A program made the position numbers and the translations under genes. Shown piece by piece: positions 40,461-49,811 of a stretch of DNA of 64,000 nt; position 1 is the stretch's first letter, and every line of letters starts with the position of its first letter. Source of the stretch: CAMAVH01 sp964628235 (GTDB taxonomy: Bacteria > Pseudomonadota > Alphaproteobacteria > SMXQ01); NCBI GenBank assembly GCA_964628235.1, contig CAZVLU010000008.1, forward strand, positions 26,060-90,059, read 5' to 3'. The notes below the pieces were generated by a model. The model was not told the origin of the DNA. It did not search any database and was given only the letters and a program-made list of their open reading frames with translations.

Positions 40461-42167
40461 ATGAATATTCCTAGCGATAACAAGAAGCTGTCCAATCTGT
40501 CCAAGATCCTCGAGCGGTTCAAGCCGACGGGCGCCGAGCCGGCGCGCGGTTATCCCGATCTGCATGATCACATCATGGCCCTCGCCCGCGAGGACCTGCT
40601 GGTCGTGGTCGACGAGCCGATCGACAAGGACAGCGAAATGCATCCGCTGGTGCGTTGGCAGTTCCGCGGCGGCATTCCCGAGGATCAGCGCAAAGCCTTC
40701 CTGTTCACCCAGCCGACCGACGCCAAGGGCGGTAAATACGACGCGGCCGTGCTGGTCGCTGGTCTCGCCGCCAGCCGGCAGGTCTATCGCACGGGCATTG
40801 GCATGCCGCTGGAGAAGATCGGCGAGGCCTGGATTCACGCCATGGCCAACCCGGTGCAGCCGGTCGTGGTCGAAATCGCGCCCTGCCATGACATCGTCAT
40901 CACGGGCGACGATCTCGATAAGCCGGGCAACGGCCTCGACGGCCTGCCGGTGCCGGTCTCGACGCCGGGCTGGGACAACGGCCCCTATTTGTCGGCCGGC
41001 CATTTCATCACCAAAGATCCCGACACGGGGGTGCAGAACCTCGGCAATTATCGCGGCCAGATCAAAGGTCCGCGCCGCCTCGGCATGAATCCGTCGGTTG
41101 AGCAGCGTCCCGGCATCTACATCCATTGGGAAAAATGCAAGGCGCGCGGCGAGAGCTTGCCCGCCGCCGTCATCGTCGGCTGCCCGCCGGCGATCTCTTA
41201 CACCGCCGTGCAGAAATGCCCGGAACATCTCGACGAACTCGCCATCGCCGGCGCGCTCGCCGGCGCGCCGATGAACGTGGTCAAGGCCAAGACCGTCGAT
41301 CTCTACGTGCCGGCGGAAGCCGAGATCGTCATCGAAGGCTATATCCGCACCGACATGCTGGAGCCGGAAGCGCCGTTCGGCGAGTCGCACGGCTATGTCA
41401 ATTTGCAGGAATATAACGCCTTCATGGAAGTGACGGCGATCACGCGCCGCCGCCAGCCGATTCTCACGTCCTTCATCAGCCAGGTGACGCCGAGCGAGTC
41501 GAGCTGCATTCGCCGCGTGGCGCTCGAACCTTTGATGTTCAACCATCTGCACAATGTCATGGGCGTGCGCGGCGTCAGCCGCGTGTCGATGCACGAGCCG
41601 CTGACCAGCGTCGTCGCCCTCTACATCATCCAGTTCAAGCGCAACACGCCGGAGACGGAAATCTGGCGCGCGCTTTACGGCGCGTCGTCCTTCCTGCGCT
41701 ACGGCGGCAAATATGTCATCGCGGTCGACGAGGACATCGATCCGGAAAACAGCGACGCCCTGTTCTGGGCCATGTGCTACCGCGCCCAGGCGCAGTACGA
41801 TGTCAAAATCCTCGACAAAAAAGACCCCGGTCATGGCCCGCGCGCGCCGCGCGACAACGGCGAAAGCGCGTCGGTGCTGATCAACGCCACGCTCAAAGGC
41901 GATTATCCGCCGGTCGCGCTGCCCAAGCGTGAGTATATGGAAAACGCCCGCAAGATTTGGGAGCGGCTCGATCTGCCCAAACTGACGCCGCAAGCGCCGT
42001 GGTTTGGCTATGACCTCGGCGGTTGGAACGACGATCTCGACGCGCAAGCCAAGCTGGCGGTGAAGGGCGAATCCCATCTCACTGGCATGAAGATTGCTCA
42101 AATGAGGCGCAGTGATGTCGAAATGAACACCGCGCTGTCTGACGTCGATCCGCTCGAGGACAAATAA
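40461..42167 (+). CDS. UbiD family (de)carboxylase
   Basis: A 568-residue member of the UbiD family, reversible decarboxylases that use prenylated FMN. Family features are the NLGNYRGQIKGPRRLGMN segment, the IVGCPPAI strand and the PEAPFGESHGYV loop, which carries catalytic acidic residues. Members act on phenolic, aromatic or alpha,beta-unsaturated acids as well as on the ubiquinone precursor. The sequence is longer than E. coli UbiD and clusters here with a flavoprotein hydroxylase, so a catabolic role is more likely than ubiquinone synthesis. AGGAAG precedes the ATG. A matching UbiX-type flavin prenyltransferase is not in the window. Confidence 0.88.
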   Translation: MNIPSDNKKLSNLSKILERFKPTGAEPARGYPDLHDHIMALAREDLLVVVDEPIDKDSEMHPLVRWQFRGGIPEDQRKAFLFTQPTDAKGGKYDAAVLVAGLAASRQVYRTGIGMPLEKIGEAWIHAMANPVQPVVVEIAPCHDIVITGDDLDKPGNGLDGLPVPVSTPGWDNGPYLSAGHFITKDPDTGVQNLGNYRGQIKGPRRLGMNPSVEQRPGIYIHWEKCKARGESLPAAVIVGCPPAISYTAVQKCPEHLDELAIAGALAGAPMNVVKAKTVDLYVPAEAEIVIEGYIRTDMLEPEAPFGESHGYVNLQEYNAFMEVTAITRRRQPILTSFISQVTPSESSCIRRVALEPLMFNHLHNVMGVRGVSRVSMHEPLTSVVALYIIQFKRNTPETEIWRALYGASSFLRYGGKYVIAVDEDIDPENSDALFWAMCYRAQAQYDVKILDKKDPGHGPRAPRDNGESASVLINATLKGDYPPVALPKREYMENARKIWERLDLPKLTPQAPWFGYDLGGWNDDLDAQAKLAVKGESHLTGMKIAQMRRSDVEMNTALSDVDPLEDK

Positions 42168-42246
42168 CCCTCAGCGCTTCCCTTCATCGCATGACCCTAT
42201 CGGCCCTTCGTCGCAAAGCGGGGCCGCCACAAGGTGAGACCGCCGC

Positions 42247-42274
42247 TGTTCAGGCCACTGTTCAGAATTGTTCA
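42247..42274. repeat. Three spaced TGTTCA repeats, candidate binding site
   Basis: TGTTCA occurs at 42247, 42259 and 42269 (spacings of 12 and 10 bases) in the gap between ubiD and the hydroxylase gene. The pattern suggests a regulator binding site on one face of the helix, though chance is not excluded. Confidence 0.3.
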
Positions 42275-42386
42275 ATCGGCGGGCATCGATTGCCGCTCTT
42301 CCCCGGCGCTGTCGAGAAGAGTATCTAAACTTTAGCCGCATGGGCCGCGCTTGCGCCCCGGCAGATTGACAAGAGGATGTTTCGAC

Positions 42387-43616
42387 ATGGCTAGCAAAGA
42401 CCGCATCTTGATCGCCGGGGCCGGGCCCGTGGGCCTGCTCTGCGCCTTGTCGCTGGTCAAGCAGGGCATCCCGGTCACGGTGTTCGAGGCGATGGATTCG
42501 CTGAAAGACGATCCGCGCGCGGCCACCACTCATCCAGCGACTTTGGAGCTTCTCGACACCCTGGGTCTCGAACCCTATGTGCGCCAAAACGGCTTGGTCG
42601 CCGAGATCTTCCATTTCTGGGACCGCCCGACGGGCGAGCGGGTCGCGCTGTTCGACCACAATCTCCTGAAAAACGACACCAAGTTTCCCTACGTCGTGCA
42701 ATGCGAGCAATTCAAGCTGTCGCGCCACTTGCAGACGCTGCTCGAGAAGGAACCGCTCTGCGAACTGCTGTTCGACCACCCGCTCGTCGGCGTCGCGCAA
42801 GACGAGTCATCTGTCACTGTTACCTGCGACACGCCTCAGGGCGAGAAAAGCTTCAAGGGCAGCTATCTGATCGGCGCCGACGGCGGCCGCTCGCGCGTGC
42901 GCAAGGCGATCGAGGTGCCGTTCGAAGGCTTCACCTTCCCCGAGCGTTTTGTCGTCTTCACCACGCCGTTCGATTTCGAAGCCAATATGGGCTATTGCTT
43001 CCGCAACTACATCGCCGACCCCGACGAATGGTGCAATTGCTTCAAGGTCGCGGGCTACGCGCCGCCGGGCCTCTGGCGCTTGGTGTTCCCGACTGATCCC
43101 AACCAGAGCGACGAGCTGATCCTCAGCGATGCCAGCGCCCAAGCGCGGCTGCAGAAATTCTTTCCGCTCGATAAGCCCTACGACATCGTTCACCGCAATC
43201 TTTACAAGATTCACCAGCGCGTCGCGGCGACCTTCCGCAAGGGCCGGGTGGTGCTGGCGGGCGATTCCGCCCATGTGAATAATCCGATCGGCGGCATGGG
43301 GCTGAATGGCGGCATCCATGACGCCATCAACCTGGGTGAGAAGCTCGGCCGCGTCTGGCATGGCGAGACCGAGCGTCTGCTCGATCTGTATGATTTGCAG
43401 CGCCGCACGGTGGCGACCGAGTTCGTGCAGGAGCAGACGATTCAGAACAAGAAGCGCCTAGAAGCGAAGGACCCGGCGACCCGCGCCAAGTTCCTGCAGG
43501 AATTGCGCGAAATCTCCAGCGATCCTGAGCGATCGCGAAAATTTATGCTGCGCTCGGGCATGTTCGAAAGCCTGCGCCGCGCCAACGAGATCAAGCTTCC
43601 TGACGCCGCCGCTTAA
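42387..43616 (+). CDS. FAD-dependent aromatic hydroxylase (group A flavoprotein monooxygenase)
   Basis: A 409-residue flavoprotein monooxygenase of the PHBH type. Three family motifs are seen: the FAD-ADP motif GAGPVGLLCALSL at the N-terminus, the GADGGRSRVRKAI motif in the middle and the GD motif VVLAGDSAHVNNPIGGMGLN. These enzymes hydroxylate phenolic substrates with NAD(P)H and O2. The start has AGAGGA about nine bases upstream. It follows ubiD after a 219-base gap with a possible operator, and a DUF1330 gene converges on it. It may feed a hydroxylated aromatic to the neighbouring decarboxylase or the reverse. Confidence 0.9.
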   Translation: MASKDRILIAGAGPVGLLCALSLVKQGIPVTVFEAMDSLKDDPRAATTHPATLELLDTLGLEPYVRQNGLVAEIFHFWDRPTGERVALFDHNLLKNDTKFPYVVQCEQFKLSRHLQTLLEKEPLCELLFDHPLVGVAQDESSVTVTCDTPQGEKSFKGSYLIGADGGRSRVRKAIEVPFEGFTFPERFVVFTTPFDFEANMGYCFRNYIADPDEWCNCFKVAGYAPPGLWRLVFPTDPNQSDELILSDASAQARLQKFFPLDKPYDIVHRNLYKIHQRVAATFRKGRVVLAGDSAHVNNPIGGMGLNGGIHDAINLGEKLGRVWHGETERLLDLYDLQRRTVATEFVQEQTIQNKKRLEAKDPATRAKFLQELREISSDPERSRKFMLRSGMFESLRRANEIKLPDAAA

Positions 43617-43631
43617 CGGCGACCGGGAGCC

Positions 43632-43931
43632 TTAGGTCACGCTCTTGACGGTGTCTTCGATGAGAATCAGGCGGAGATTCGAGGACCCCTGGCGCACCGC
43701 TTTCGCGGCGGCATATTCCGGCGAAGCGAACCAGCGTTCGGCCGCCGCCGCGTCGTCGAACTCGATGATCAGGATATTGTTGGCGGGGCCGCCCTCCAGC
43801 ACCTTCGGTGTCGCGCCGCGCGCTAGGTAGCGCCCGCCGTACTGCTTCACCGCCGCCGCCACCATCGGGCCATAGCCCTTCATGCCTTCCGGATTGGTGA
43901 TTTGCACTTCGCCGATCACGTAAGCGGTCAT
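43632..43931 (-). CDS. DUF1330 family protein
   Basis: A 99-residue ferredoxin-like-fold protein of the DUF1330 family, seen from MTAYVIGEVQITNPEGMKGY, the GGRYLARG strand and IIEFDDAAAAERWFASPEY. Members form small dimeric alpha-beta barrels and occur frequently in catabolic clusters without an assigned reaction. The ATG has GGGAGA upstream. It is convergent with the hydroxylase gene (15 bases). Confidence 0.85.
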   Translation of the reverse strand: MTAYVIGEVQITNPEGMKGYGPMVAAAVKQYGGRYLARGATPKVLEGGPANNILIIEFDDAAAAERWFASPEYAAAKAVRQGSSNLRLILIEDTVKSVT

Positions 43932-44255
43932 CTCAATAATCTCCCTTTTCTGGGCTGTGGGGATGTTGTCCCGCAGGCGCGTTCCTGCGGCCGACAACGT
44001 GGGGCGGCGTTCCTGTTTGAAGGCCCGTCAAAGGTAAAAGAGAAAACGGCAGAGAGAAAATTTTATTGTTGAGGATTATTCAATCGGATGGCTGTGGCCG
44101 CGGCGCTTATCCGACCTTAAGCGGCGGGAACCGGCTGTGCTGCCACGGAAATTCCTTAATTCGACGGTTGCATCAATGAACGGGCCTGCCGAACATGTGG
44201 CCATGCGTAATAGTTTCCCCCCAGACGTTCGCGTCTCTTGCCGCGAGTTCTTGTC
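43932..44255. other. Intergenic region with AT-rich patch
   Basis: A 324-base gap between divergent genes. It contains an A/T-rich patch around 44030-44090, which likely holds promoters for the DUF1330 gene and the MFS gene. I find no RNA gene or further reading frame. A TTCAATCGG string occurs here and also at 42271, in the gap before the hydroxylase gene. Confidence 0.35.
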
Positions 44256-45530
44256 ATGCTGAGCATGATCGCCCCCGTCGGCGCGTTATTGCTCGGCGTT
44301 GCCTTCCTGCTGATGGGCAACGGCCTGCAAAGCACGCTGCTGCCGATCCGCGCCGAGATCGAGAGTTTCTCGACTCTGAGCATCGGCATCATGGGCTCGG
44401 CCTATTACATCGGCTTCGCGCTGGGTTGCTTGTTTTGCCCGCATGTCGTGCGTGCCGTCGGCCATATCCGCGCCTTCACGGCGATGGTGGCAGTGGCGGC
44501 CACGGTGGCGTTGCTGCATATCATGTTTCTGGCGCCCGTCGTCTGGTGGCCATTGCGCGCCCTCACCGGCTTCTGCTTCGCCGGGCTCTATCTGGTGATC
44601 GAGAGCTGGCTCAACGACCGTGCCACCAATCAGACGCGCGGCACGATTTTCAGCATCTACACCTTCGTGAATTTGACCGTCATCACCGTCGGCCAGTTCA
44701 TGATCACGCTCTACGATCCGGCGGGCTTTGCGCTGTTCGCGCTGGCCTCGATCCTCGTCTCGCTTGCCGCCGTGCCGGTGGCGCTGACGCGTTCGCCGGC
44801 CCCGGCCCCGGTCGCCGTGGTGCGGCTGCGCCCCAAGCATCTCTATGGACTATCGCCGGTCGGGGTCGTCGGCTGTGGCGTCGTCGGGCTGGCCAACGGC
44901 GCCTTCTGGTCGCTCGGGCCGCTCTACGCCACCGGGCGTGGCCTCGATCTCGCCAGCCTCGCCACTTACATGGGCCTGACTGTGCTCGGCGGCGCGCTGG
45001 CGCAATGGCCGTTCGGCCGCTTGTCGGATAGCCGCGACCGCCGCCAAGTGATCGCGCTGGCCTGCGGCCTGTCGGTGGTTGCCGGCTTGGCGCTCGCCAT
45101 TTTCGGCGGCCTATGGACGCGGACGATCTACCCGCTCACCGTGCTATTCGGCGCCTTCGCTTTTCCGATCTACGCGCTGTGCGTGGCGCACGCCAACGAC
45201 ATGATGCCGCGCGACGAGTTCGTCGAGGCCTCGAGCGGGCTCTTGCTCGCCAACGGCGTCGGCTCGGCGATCGGGCCGATCCTCGCCTCGGCGGCGATGA
45301 GTCTGATCGGCCCCTCCGGTCTGTTCGTCTATACGGCAATCATTCACGCCGCCATGCTGGCTTTCGTGCTTTATCGCATCGGCCAGCGCGCGCCGGCGTC
45401 GGCGGAAGAGCGCGGCAATTTCGTGCCGGTGTCGGAAAGCACATCGACCATGCTGACGCTCGATCCGCGCTCGGACGCGACGCCGGCCGATCCGTCGCCG
45501 GAGCCGCCGCATCATGGGACGAGAAGCTAA
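44256..45530 (+). CDS. MFS transporter
   Basis: A 424-residue major facilitator with about 12 transmembrane segments in two six-helix halves. The first-half motif A equivalent is LGCLFCPHVVRAVG; FGRLSDSRDRRQVIAL between the halves is the second-half motif A (G-x-x-x-D-R-x-x-R-R). A Pro/Ser-rich cytoplasmic tail of about 35 residues closes it. The likely start is the ATG at MLSMIAPVGALL; a TTG six codons earlier is possible. The end overlaps the convergent ABC permease by four bases. Substrate unknown; sequence is like small-molecule exporters of the YcaD/YfcJ type. Confidence 0.88.
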   Translation: MLSMIAPVGALLLGVAFLLMGNGLQSTLLPIRAEIESFSTLSIGIMGSAYYIGFALGCLFCPHVVRAVGHIRAFTAMVAVAATVALLHIMFLAPVVWWPLRALTGFCFAGLYLVIESWLNDRATNQTRGTIFSIYTFVNLTVITVGQFMITLYDPAGFALFALASILVSLAAVPVALTRSPAPAPVAVVRLRPKHLYGLSPVGVVGCGVVGLANGAFWSLGPLYATGRGLDLASLATYMGLTVLGGALAQWPFGRLSDSRDRRQVIALACGLSVVAGLALAIFGGLWTRTIYPLTVLFGAFAFPIYALCVAHANDMMPRDEFVEASSGLLLANGVGSAIGPILASAAMSLIGPSGLFVYTAIIHAAMLAFVLYRIGQRAPASAEERGNFVPVSESTSTMLTLDPRSDATPADPSPEPPHHGTRS

Positions 45531-46306
45531 TCGCGTGTGGCGGCGCTGTCGTGCCAGCGGCGCAAGATCAAGCGCGAGAGCAGGTCGAGCGCGATATAGA
45601 TGGCGATGCCGGCGGCGGCGAGCAGCACCAATGCGGCGAACAGCCGCGGAATCTGCAAACGATAGCCCGATTCGAGAATGCGGAAGGCGAGGCCGGTTTC
45701 GGCGCCGCCGGTGCCGGCGACGAATTCCGCCACCACCGCGCCGACCAGCGATAGGCCGCCCGAGACGCGCAAGCCGGTGAGAAAATAGGGCAGGGCGGCG
45801 GGCGCGCGCAGCAGCCGCAAGGTCTGCCAGCGCCCCGCGCCGTAAAGCCGGAACAAGTCGCGCAGGTTCTTCTCGGCCGCGTTGAGCCCGGTCATGGTGG
45901 CGGCGACGATCGGGAAGAAGGCGACGATCCAGGCGCAGATGACGAGCGCCAGCGTCGTGTCGTCGGCCCAGATGATGATGAGCGGCGCGATGGCGACGAC
46001 AGGCGTCACCTGGGCGATTACGGCGTAGGGAAATAGGCTGCGCTCGATGAGGCGCGATTGCGCCATCACCACGGCGAGGAAGACGCCGCCGAGGGTCGCG
46101 GCGATCAAGGCGAGCGCCGTGATGCGCAGCGTAATCCACAACGCGCCGATCAGGCTGGCGCCGTCCTGCCACAGGGTCTTGGCGATCAGCAGCGGGCCGG
46201 GCAGCACATAGACCGGCACGGCATAGAACCGCGTCAGGCCTTCCCACAGCGCGAGAGCGATCAGGCCGAGGGCGAAGGGGGCGAGGCGATAGAGCAGGCG
46301 CTTCAT
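45527..46306 (-). CDS. ABC importer permease (SsuC/TauC/ThiX-like)
   Basis: A 259-residue binding-protein-dependent permease with about six spans. The EAA-type loop for ATPase contact is visible (FRLYGAGRWQTLRLLRAPAALP). It is encoded third in a three-gene importer with the ATPase and receptor genes, and overlaps the ATPase stop by four bases. The family transports nitrate, sulfonates, taurine or HMP-type pyrimidines. Confidence 0.9.
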   Translation of the reverse strand: MKRLLYRLAPFALGLIALALWEGLTRFYAVPVYVLPGPLLIAKTLWQDGASLIGALWITLRITALALIAATLGGVFLAVVMAQSRLIERSLFPYAVIAQVTPVVAIAPLIIIWADDTTLALVICAWIVAFFPIVAATMTGLNAAEKNLRDLFRLYGAGRWQTLRLLRAPAALPYFLTGLRVSGGLSLVGAVVAEFVAGTGGAETGLAFRILESGYRLQIPRLFAALVLLAAAGIAIYIALDLLSRLILRRWHDSAATRD

Positions 46307-47064
46307 CGGGCCCCTTCCATCGCGTCGGATAAGCGGTCCGAGAGCTTGCGGCAGATCGCGCTATAGGCGGCGTCGGTGCGCAGTTCCGAGACGCGCAGCG
46401 CCGGCAGGTCGATCGGCTCCTCGGCGACGATGCGGCCCGGGCGCGGCGACATGACGGCGACGCGTTGCGACAGAAAGGCCGCCTCGAACACGCTATGGGT
46501 GACGAAGACGACGGTGCATTGCCGCTCGCGCCAGATGCGCAGCAGATCTTCGTTCAAACGAAAGCGCGTGATCTCGTCGAGCGCTGCGAAAGGCTCGTCG
46601 AGCAACAGCAAGCGCGGGCGGGTGACCAGGGCGCGGGCGAGCGCCGCGCGCATTTTCATGCCGCCGGACAGTTCGCGCGGATAGGCCTTGGCGAAGTCGC
46701 GCAAACCGACGAGGTCGAGCGTTTCGGCCATCTCGCTCGCCGTTGCGCGGCGACCTGTCAGACGCAGCGGCAGGCGGACATTGTCGGCGACACTCGCCCA
46801 GGGCATCAGCGTCGGCTCTTGAAAGACGAAACCGATATCGCCGGAAACAGGCTTGCCCTCGGGCCAAGCGACACCGCCGCCGGTCGGAGTCTCCAAACCG
46901 GCGATCAGGCGCAGCAGCGTCGATTTGCCGCAGCCGGACGGTCCGAGCAAGCTGAGGAAATCGCCATGGCCGACCTCGAGGCTGACGCCGTCGAGCGCGG
47001 TCAAGCCTGTCGGATAGATGAGAGAGAGGCCCTGCAGGCGCAGCAGAGGGGATGCTGCGCGCAT
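46303..47064 (-). CDS. ABC importer ATP-binding protein (SsuB/TauB/ThiZ-like)
   Basis: A 253-residue ATPase with Walker A LLGPSGCGKST, Q-loop VFQEP, signature LSGGMKMRAALARAL, Walker B LLLLDEPFAALDE and H-loop VFVTHSVFEA. It is 10 bases behind the receptor gene and overlaps the permease gene by four bases, so the importer is a compact operon. Confidence 0.92.
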   Translation of the reverse strand: MRAASPLLRLQGLSLIYPTGLTALDGVSLEVGHGDFLSLLGPSGCGKSTLLRLIAGLETPTGGGVAWPEGKPVSGDIGFVFQEPTLMPWASVADNVRLPLRLTGRRATASEMAETLDLVGLRDFAKAYPRELSGGMKMRAALARALVTRPRLLLLDEPFAALDEITRFRLNEDLLRIWRERQCTVVFVTHSVFEAAFLSQRVAVMSPRPGRIVAEEPIDLPALRVSELRTDAAYSAICRKLSDRLSDAMEGAR

Positions 47065-47074
47065 CGTCGCGGCC

Positions 47075-48124
47075 TCAGCGCTTGCGTTCGATGCCGACGC
47101 GCTTGTTGACGAATTGCAGCGTGTAAGCCTCGGTGACGTCCATTTCCTTGGGGTACAGCCCCTCGGCGACCATCATCTGGAAAAATTCGTTCCAGCGCGC
47201 ATTGCTCATGGCGCCGATGCCGGCGCCGGTGGCCTCGCCCGAATCGGCGATGCCATATTCGATCATCTTGGCGCGGCCATAGGCGAGCAGCGCGTCGGTC
47301 ATCTCCGGGTTGGCTTTTTTGATCAGGTCGTTGGCTGGCCACGGATCGCCGTAGAGATAGTCGTACCAGCCTTCGATGCTGGCATCGACGAAGGCTTGCA
47401 CCAGCGCCGGGTTCTCGTTGGCCAATTTGTGCGACGTCTGAAGTAGCGCGCCGTAGCTCGAATAGCCGGCATCGGCGAGCAGCATGACCACCGGCTTGAC
47501 GCCCTGTTGCTCCATCAGGAACGGTTCGCTGCCGAGATAGCCTTGCTGAATAGCTTGCGGATTGGTCAGGAAGGGCGCGATGTTGAAGGTGTAGGGGCGG
47601 ATCTGCGCGTTGTCGTAGCCGAAGCGGGCGCGCAGGAAGTTCCACGAGCCGACGCGGGTGTCGCTGCCGATGAAGATCGGCTTGCCGCGCAAGGCTTCCA
47701 AGTTGTCGTTGCCCTGGCGGGCATGGGCGATCAGCACCGCCGGGTCTTTCTGGAACAGCGCCGCGACCGCGACCATGGGGATGCGCTCGCGCGTGTAATT
47801 CAGCACGATGAAGCTGTTGGACGACAGGCTGAAATCGACGCGGCCGGCGGCGAGCAACTGGGCGTGGTTGATCTGCGGGCCGCCCTGGCGCAGCGACACG
47901 TCGAGGCCGCGCGCCGCGTAAAAGCCCTTGGCGACGGCTTGATAGAAACCGCCATGTTCGGCCTGGGCGCGCCAGTCGGTACCGAAGCTGACCTTTTGTG
48001 GGGCGGGCGTCACCATCAACGGAGTCGATGTCACGGCTTGTGCAGCAACTTCTTGCGGTGGGCCAACGAGTGCATACAGGCCGGCGAGAGCGAGCAGAAG
48101 CGGGCGAAGCAATGTGGTGGCCAT
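47075..48124 (-). CDS. ABC importer substrate-binding protein (NMT1/ThiY/SsuA-like)
   Basis: A 349-residue periplasmic receptor. A signal peptide ends near residue 29 (EVAAQA). The mature part has the NMT1/SsuA features DWRAQAEHGGFYQAVAKGFYAARGLDVSLRQGG and GRVDFSLSS. HMP (thiamine precursor) binding proteins of the ThiY type show the same WxxxxxHGG...KGFY block, so thiamine-pyrimidine uptake is a candidate. The ATG chosen matches the signal peptide; a GTG 10 codons earlier is possible. No TPP riboswitch fits in the 69 bases upstream. Confidence 0.85.
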   Translation of the reverse strand: MATTLLRPLLLALAGLYALVGPPQEVAAQAVTSTPLMVTPAPQKVSFGTDWRAQAEHGGFYQAVAKGFYAARGLDVSLRQGGPQINHAQLLAAGRVDFSLSSNSFIVLNYTRERIPMVAVAALFQKDPAVLIAHARQGNDNLEALRGKPIFIGSDTRVGSWNFLRARFGYDNAQIRPYTFNIAPFLTNPQAIQQGYLGSEPFLMEQQGVKPVVMLLADAGYSSYGALLQTSHKLANENPALVQAFVDASIEGWYDYLYGDPWPANDLIKKANPEMTDALLAYGRAKMIEYGIADSGEATGAGIGAMSNARWNEFFQMMVAEGLYPKEMDVTEAYTLQFVNKRVGIERKR

Positions 48125-48193
48125 GGTCAGGGGAGCCTCATCTTCGGGTTTCACTCACGATACAACGGGGCCGGTCGAATCGACAACCGCCGC

Positions 48194-49783
48194 TCAGGAT
48201 GCAGCGCCGTTGCGCGCCGGCGGCGCAGCACTGTCGTCGGGCGTCGGGACGGCGGCGGGGGCTGCGACCGGGGCGGGGCGCGCCGACGCCGGCAGGGTGG
48301 CGCTGCGCTTTTCGATGCGGCGGATGAAATCGCGCACGATCAGGCGGTAAAGGTCGTCTTTCAGCACGGCATCTTCGACGCCGGCGTCGATGTTCGGGTT
48401 GTCGTTGATCTCGATGACATAGACGCCGTTGGGCGTCTGCTTGAGATCGACGCCGTGCAGGCCGTCGCCGATTAGGCTCGCCGCCTTGGTGGCGATGTCG
48501 ATCACCTCGCGCGGCGCGTCCGCGACGGCGAACGAGCGGTCGTCGCCCTCGCTGAAATCGACATGGCCGCCGCCGTGGTATTTCAGGACCTGCCAATGGC
48601 CCTTGGCCATGAAATATTGGCAGACGAAGATCGGCTTGTTGTTGAGCACGCCGACGCGCCAGTCGTATTCCGTCTGCATATATTCCTGGGCGAGGATCAG
48701 GTCGGATTCCTCGAACAGCTTGTCGGCCAGCTCGTTGAGCTCTTCGCGGTTCTGCACCTTATGCACGCCGCGCGAGAACGAGCCGTCGGGGATCTTGATG
48801 ACGACGGGGTAGCCGAATTCGGCTTCGACGCGGTCGAGCTGGCGGCGGTCCAGCGTCAGGGTGCGCGGCGTCGGCACGCCGTTGGCGGTGAGCAGTTCGG
48901 CGAGATAGATCTTGTTGGTGCATTTCAAGATCGCCTGCGGGCTGTCGATCACCGGCATGCCTTCGTCTTCGGCCTTGCGGGCGAAGCGATAGGTGTGGTC
49001 GTCGAGGTCGGTCGTCTCGCGGATGAACAGCGCGTCATATTCCGGCAGGCGGCTGTAATCCTTGCGCGTGATCAATTCCATCTCGACGCCCATCTGTTCG
49101 CCGGCGCGGATGAATTTTTTCAGCGCGCGCTCGTTCGACGGCGGCAGGCGTTCCTGCGGATTGTGCAGGATGGCGATGGAATAGACCGCCGGCACGTCGG
49201 GCTTGGCGGCGCGCCATGCGCTGCGCGTATAGCGGTCGAGCGCCACGGCGAAGGCGTCCTCCTGGACGGCCGTCAGATCTTTGAGCGAGATCGGCCGGAT
49301 CGACATGATCTCCCAGCCTTCCTTGCCGTTGCGCAAGTCGACGGCGAGTAGCGGGGCGCGGAACAGGTCGAAGACGCGGCGCGACAATTCGCGCAGGCGC
49401 ACGTCGTCGGAGGCGCCGAAGAACAGATGGATGGTGAAGCCGACCGGGTCGTCGTCGGCGCTTGAGAATGTCTTGCGCAACAGGTCGTTCAGCTCGGGCA
49501 GTTCGGTCTGATAGAGCCGCTTCCAATTGAGATCGAGCAGCACTTCGACCGAGGGGATGACCTTCTGGCCGCGCGCTTCGGCGAGCAGCGAGGAATAATA
49601 GCCGAGCGACAGATAACTATAGTCGCGGCAGAGATTGATGACGCGCGCCGAGCTCGGGTATTTTTTGACGGCGTCCTTGCCGAACTCTTTGGCGACGAAG
49701 TCCTTTGCCGTCAGCACCTGGCGGTTTGGCCCCGGCCATTTGAAGTCTTCCTCGCGGTCGACGACGATCACATGCTGCGTCAT
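48194..49783 (-). CDS. RimK-like ATP-grasp ligase with N-terminal RLAN-type domain
   Basis: A 529-residue ATP-grasp amide ligase. Residues 1-160 resemble the RLAN domain found N-terminal to some RimK-like proteins. Residues about 195-290 are the pre-ATP-grasp domain. In the ATP-grasp domain, Lys291 (TNKIYLAELL), Lys330 (VVIKIPDGS) and Glu367 (LAQEYM) fit nucleotide contacts, and Asp446, Glu458 and Asn460 (YVIEINDNPN) fit the metal site. A Pro/Ala-rich tail of about 40 residues ends the protein. ATP-grasp enzymes of this type ligate an amino acid or peptide to an acceptor carboxylate. It follows the GNAT/C39-peptidase gene by 28 bases and probably works with it. Confidence 0.85.
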   Translation of the reverse strand: MTQHVIVVDREEDFKWPGPNRQVLTAKDFVAKEFGKDAVKKYPSSARVINLCRDYSYLSLGYYSSLLAEARGQKVIPSVEVLLDLNWKRLYQTELPELNDLLRKTFSSADDDPVGFTIHLFFGASDDVRLRELSRRVFDLFRAPLLAVDLRNGKEGWEIMSIRPISLKDLTAVQEDAFAVALDRYTRSAWRAAKPDVPAVYSIAILHNPQERLPPSNERALKKFIRAGEQMGVEMELITRKDYSRLPEYDALFIRETTDLDDHTYRFARKAEDEGMPVIDSPQAILKCTNKIYLAELLTANGVPTPRTLTLDRRQLDRVEAEFGYPVVIKIPDGSFSRGVHKVQNREELNELADKLFEESDLILAQEYMQTEYDWRVGVLNNKPIFVCQYFMAKGHWQVLKYHGGGHVDFSEGDDRSFAVADAPREVIDIATKAASLIGDGLHGVDLKQTPNGVYVIEINDNPNIDAGVEDAVLKDDLYRLIVRDFIRRIEKRSATLPASARPAPVAAPAAVPTPDDSAAPPARNGAAS

Positions 49784-49811
49784 GGCTCGCTCATGGAGGC
49801 CGGAGGGGTCA

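Noticed and set aside
40344..42101. A 585-codon minus-strand frame opposite ubiD
   Set aside because: Shadow of a well-conserved UbiD gene, no ribosome site, composition (RRLR, HRR repeats) typical for antisense GC3 artefact.
48125..48193. TPP riboswitch ahead of the ThiY-like importer
   Set aside because: Only 69 bases separate it from the upstream gene and no CUGAGA/ACC-GAU pattern of a TPP aptamer is seen.
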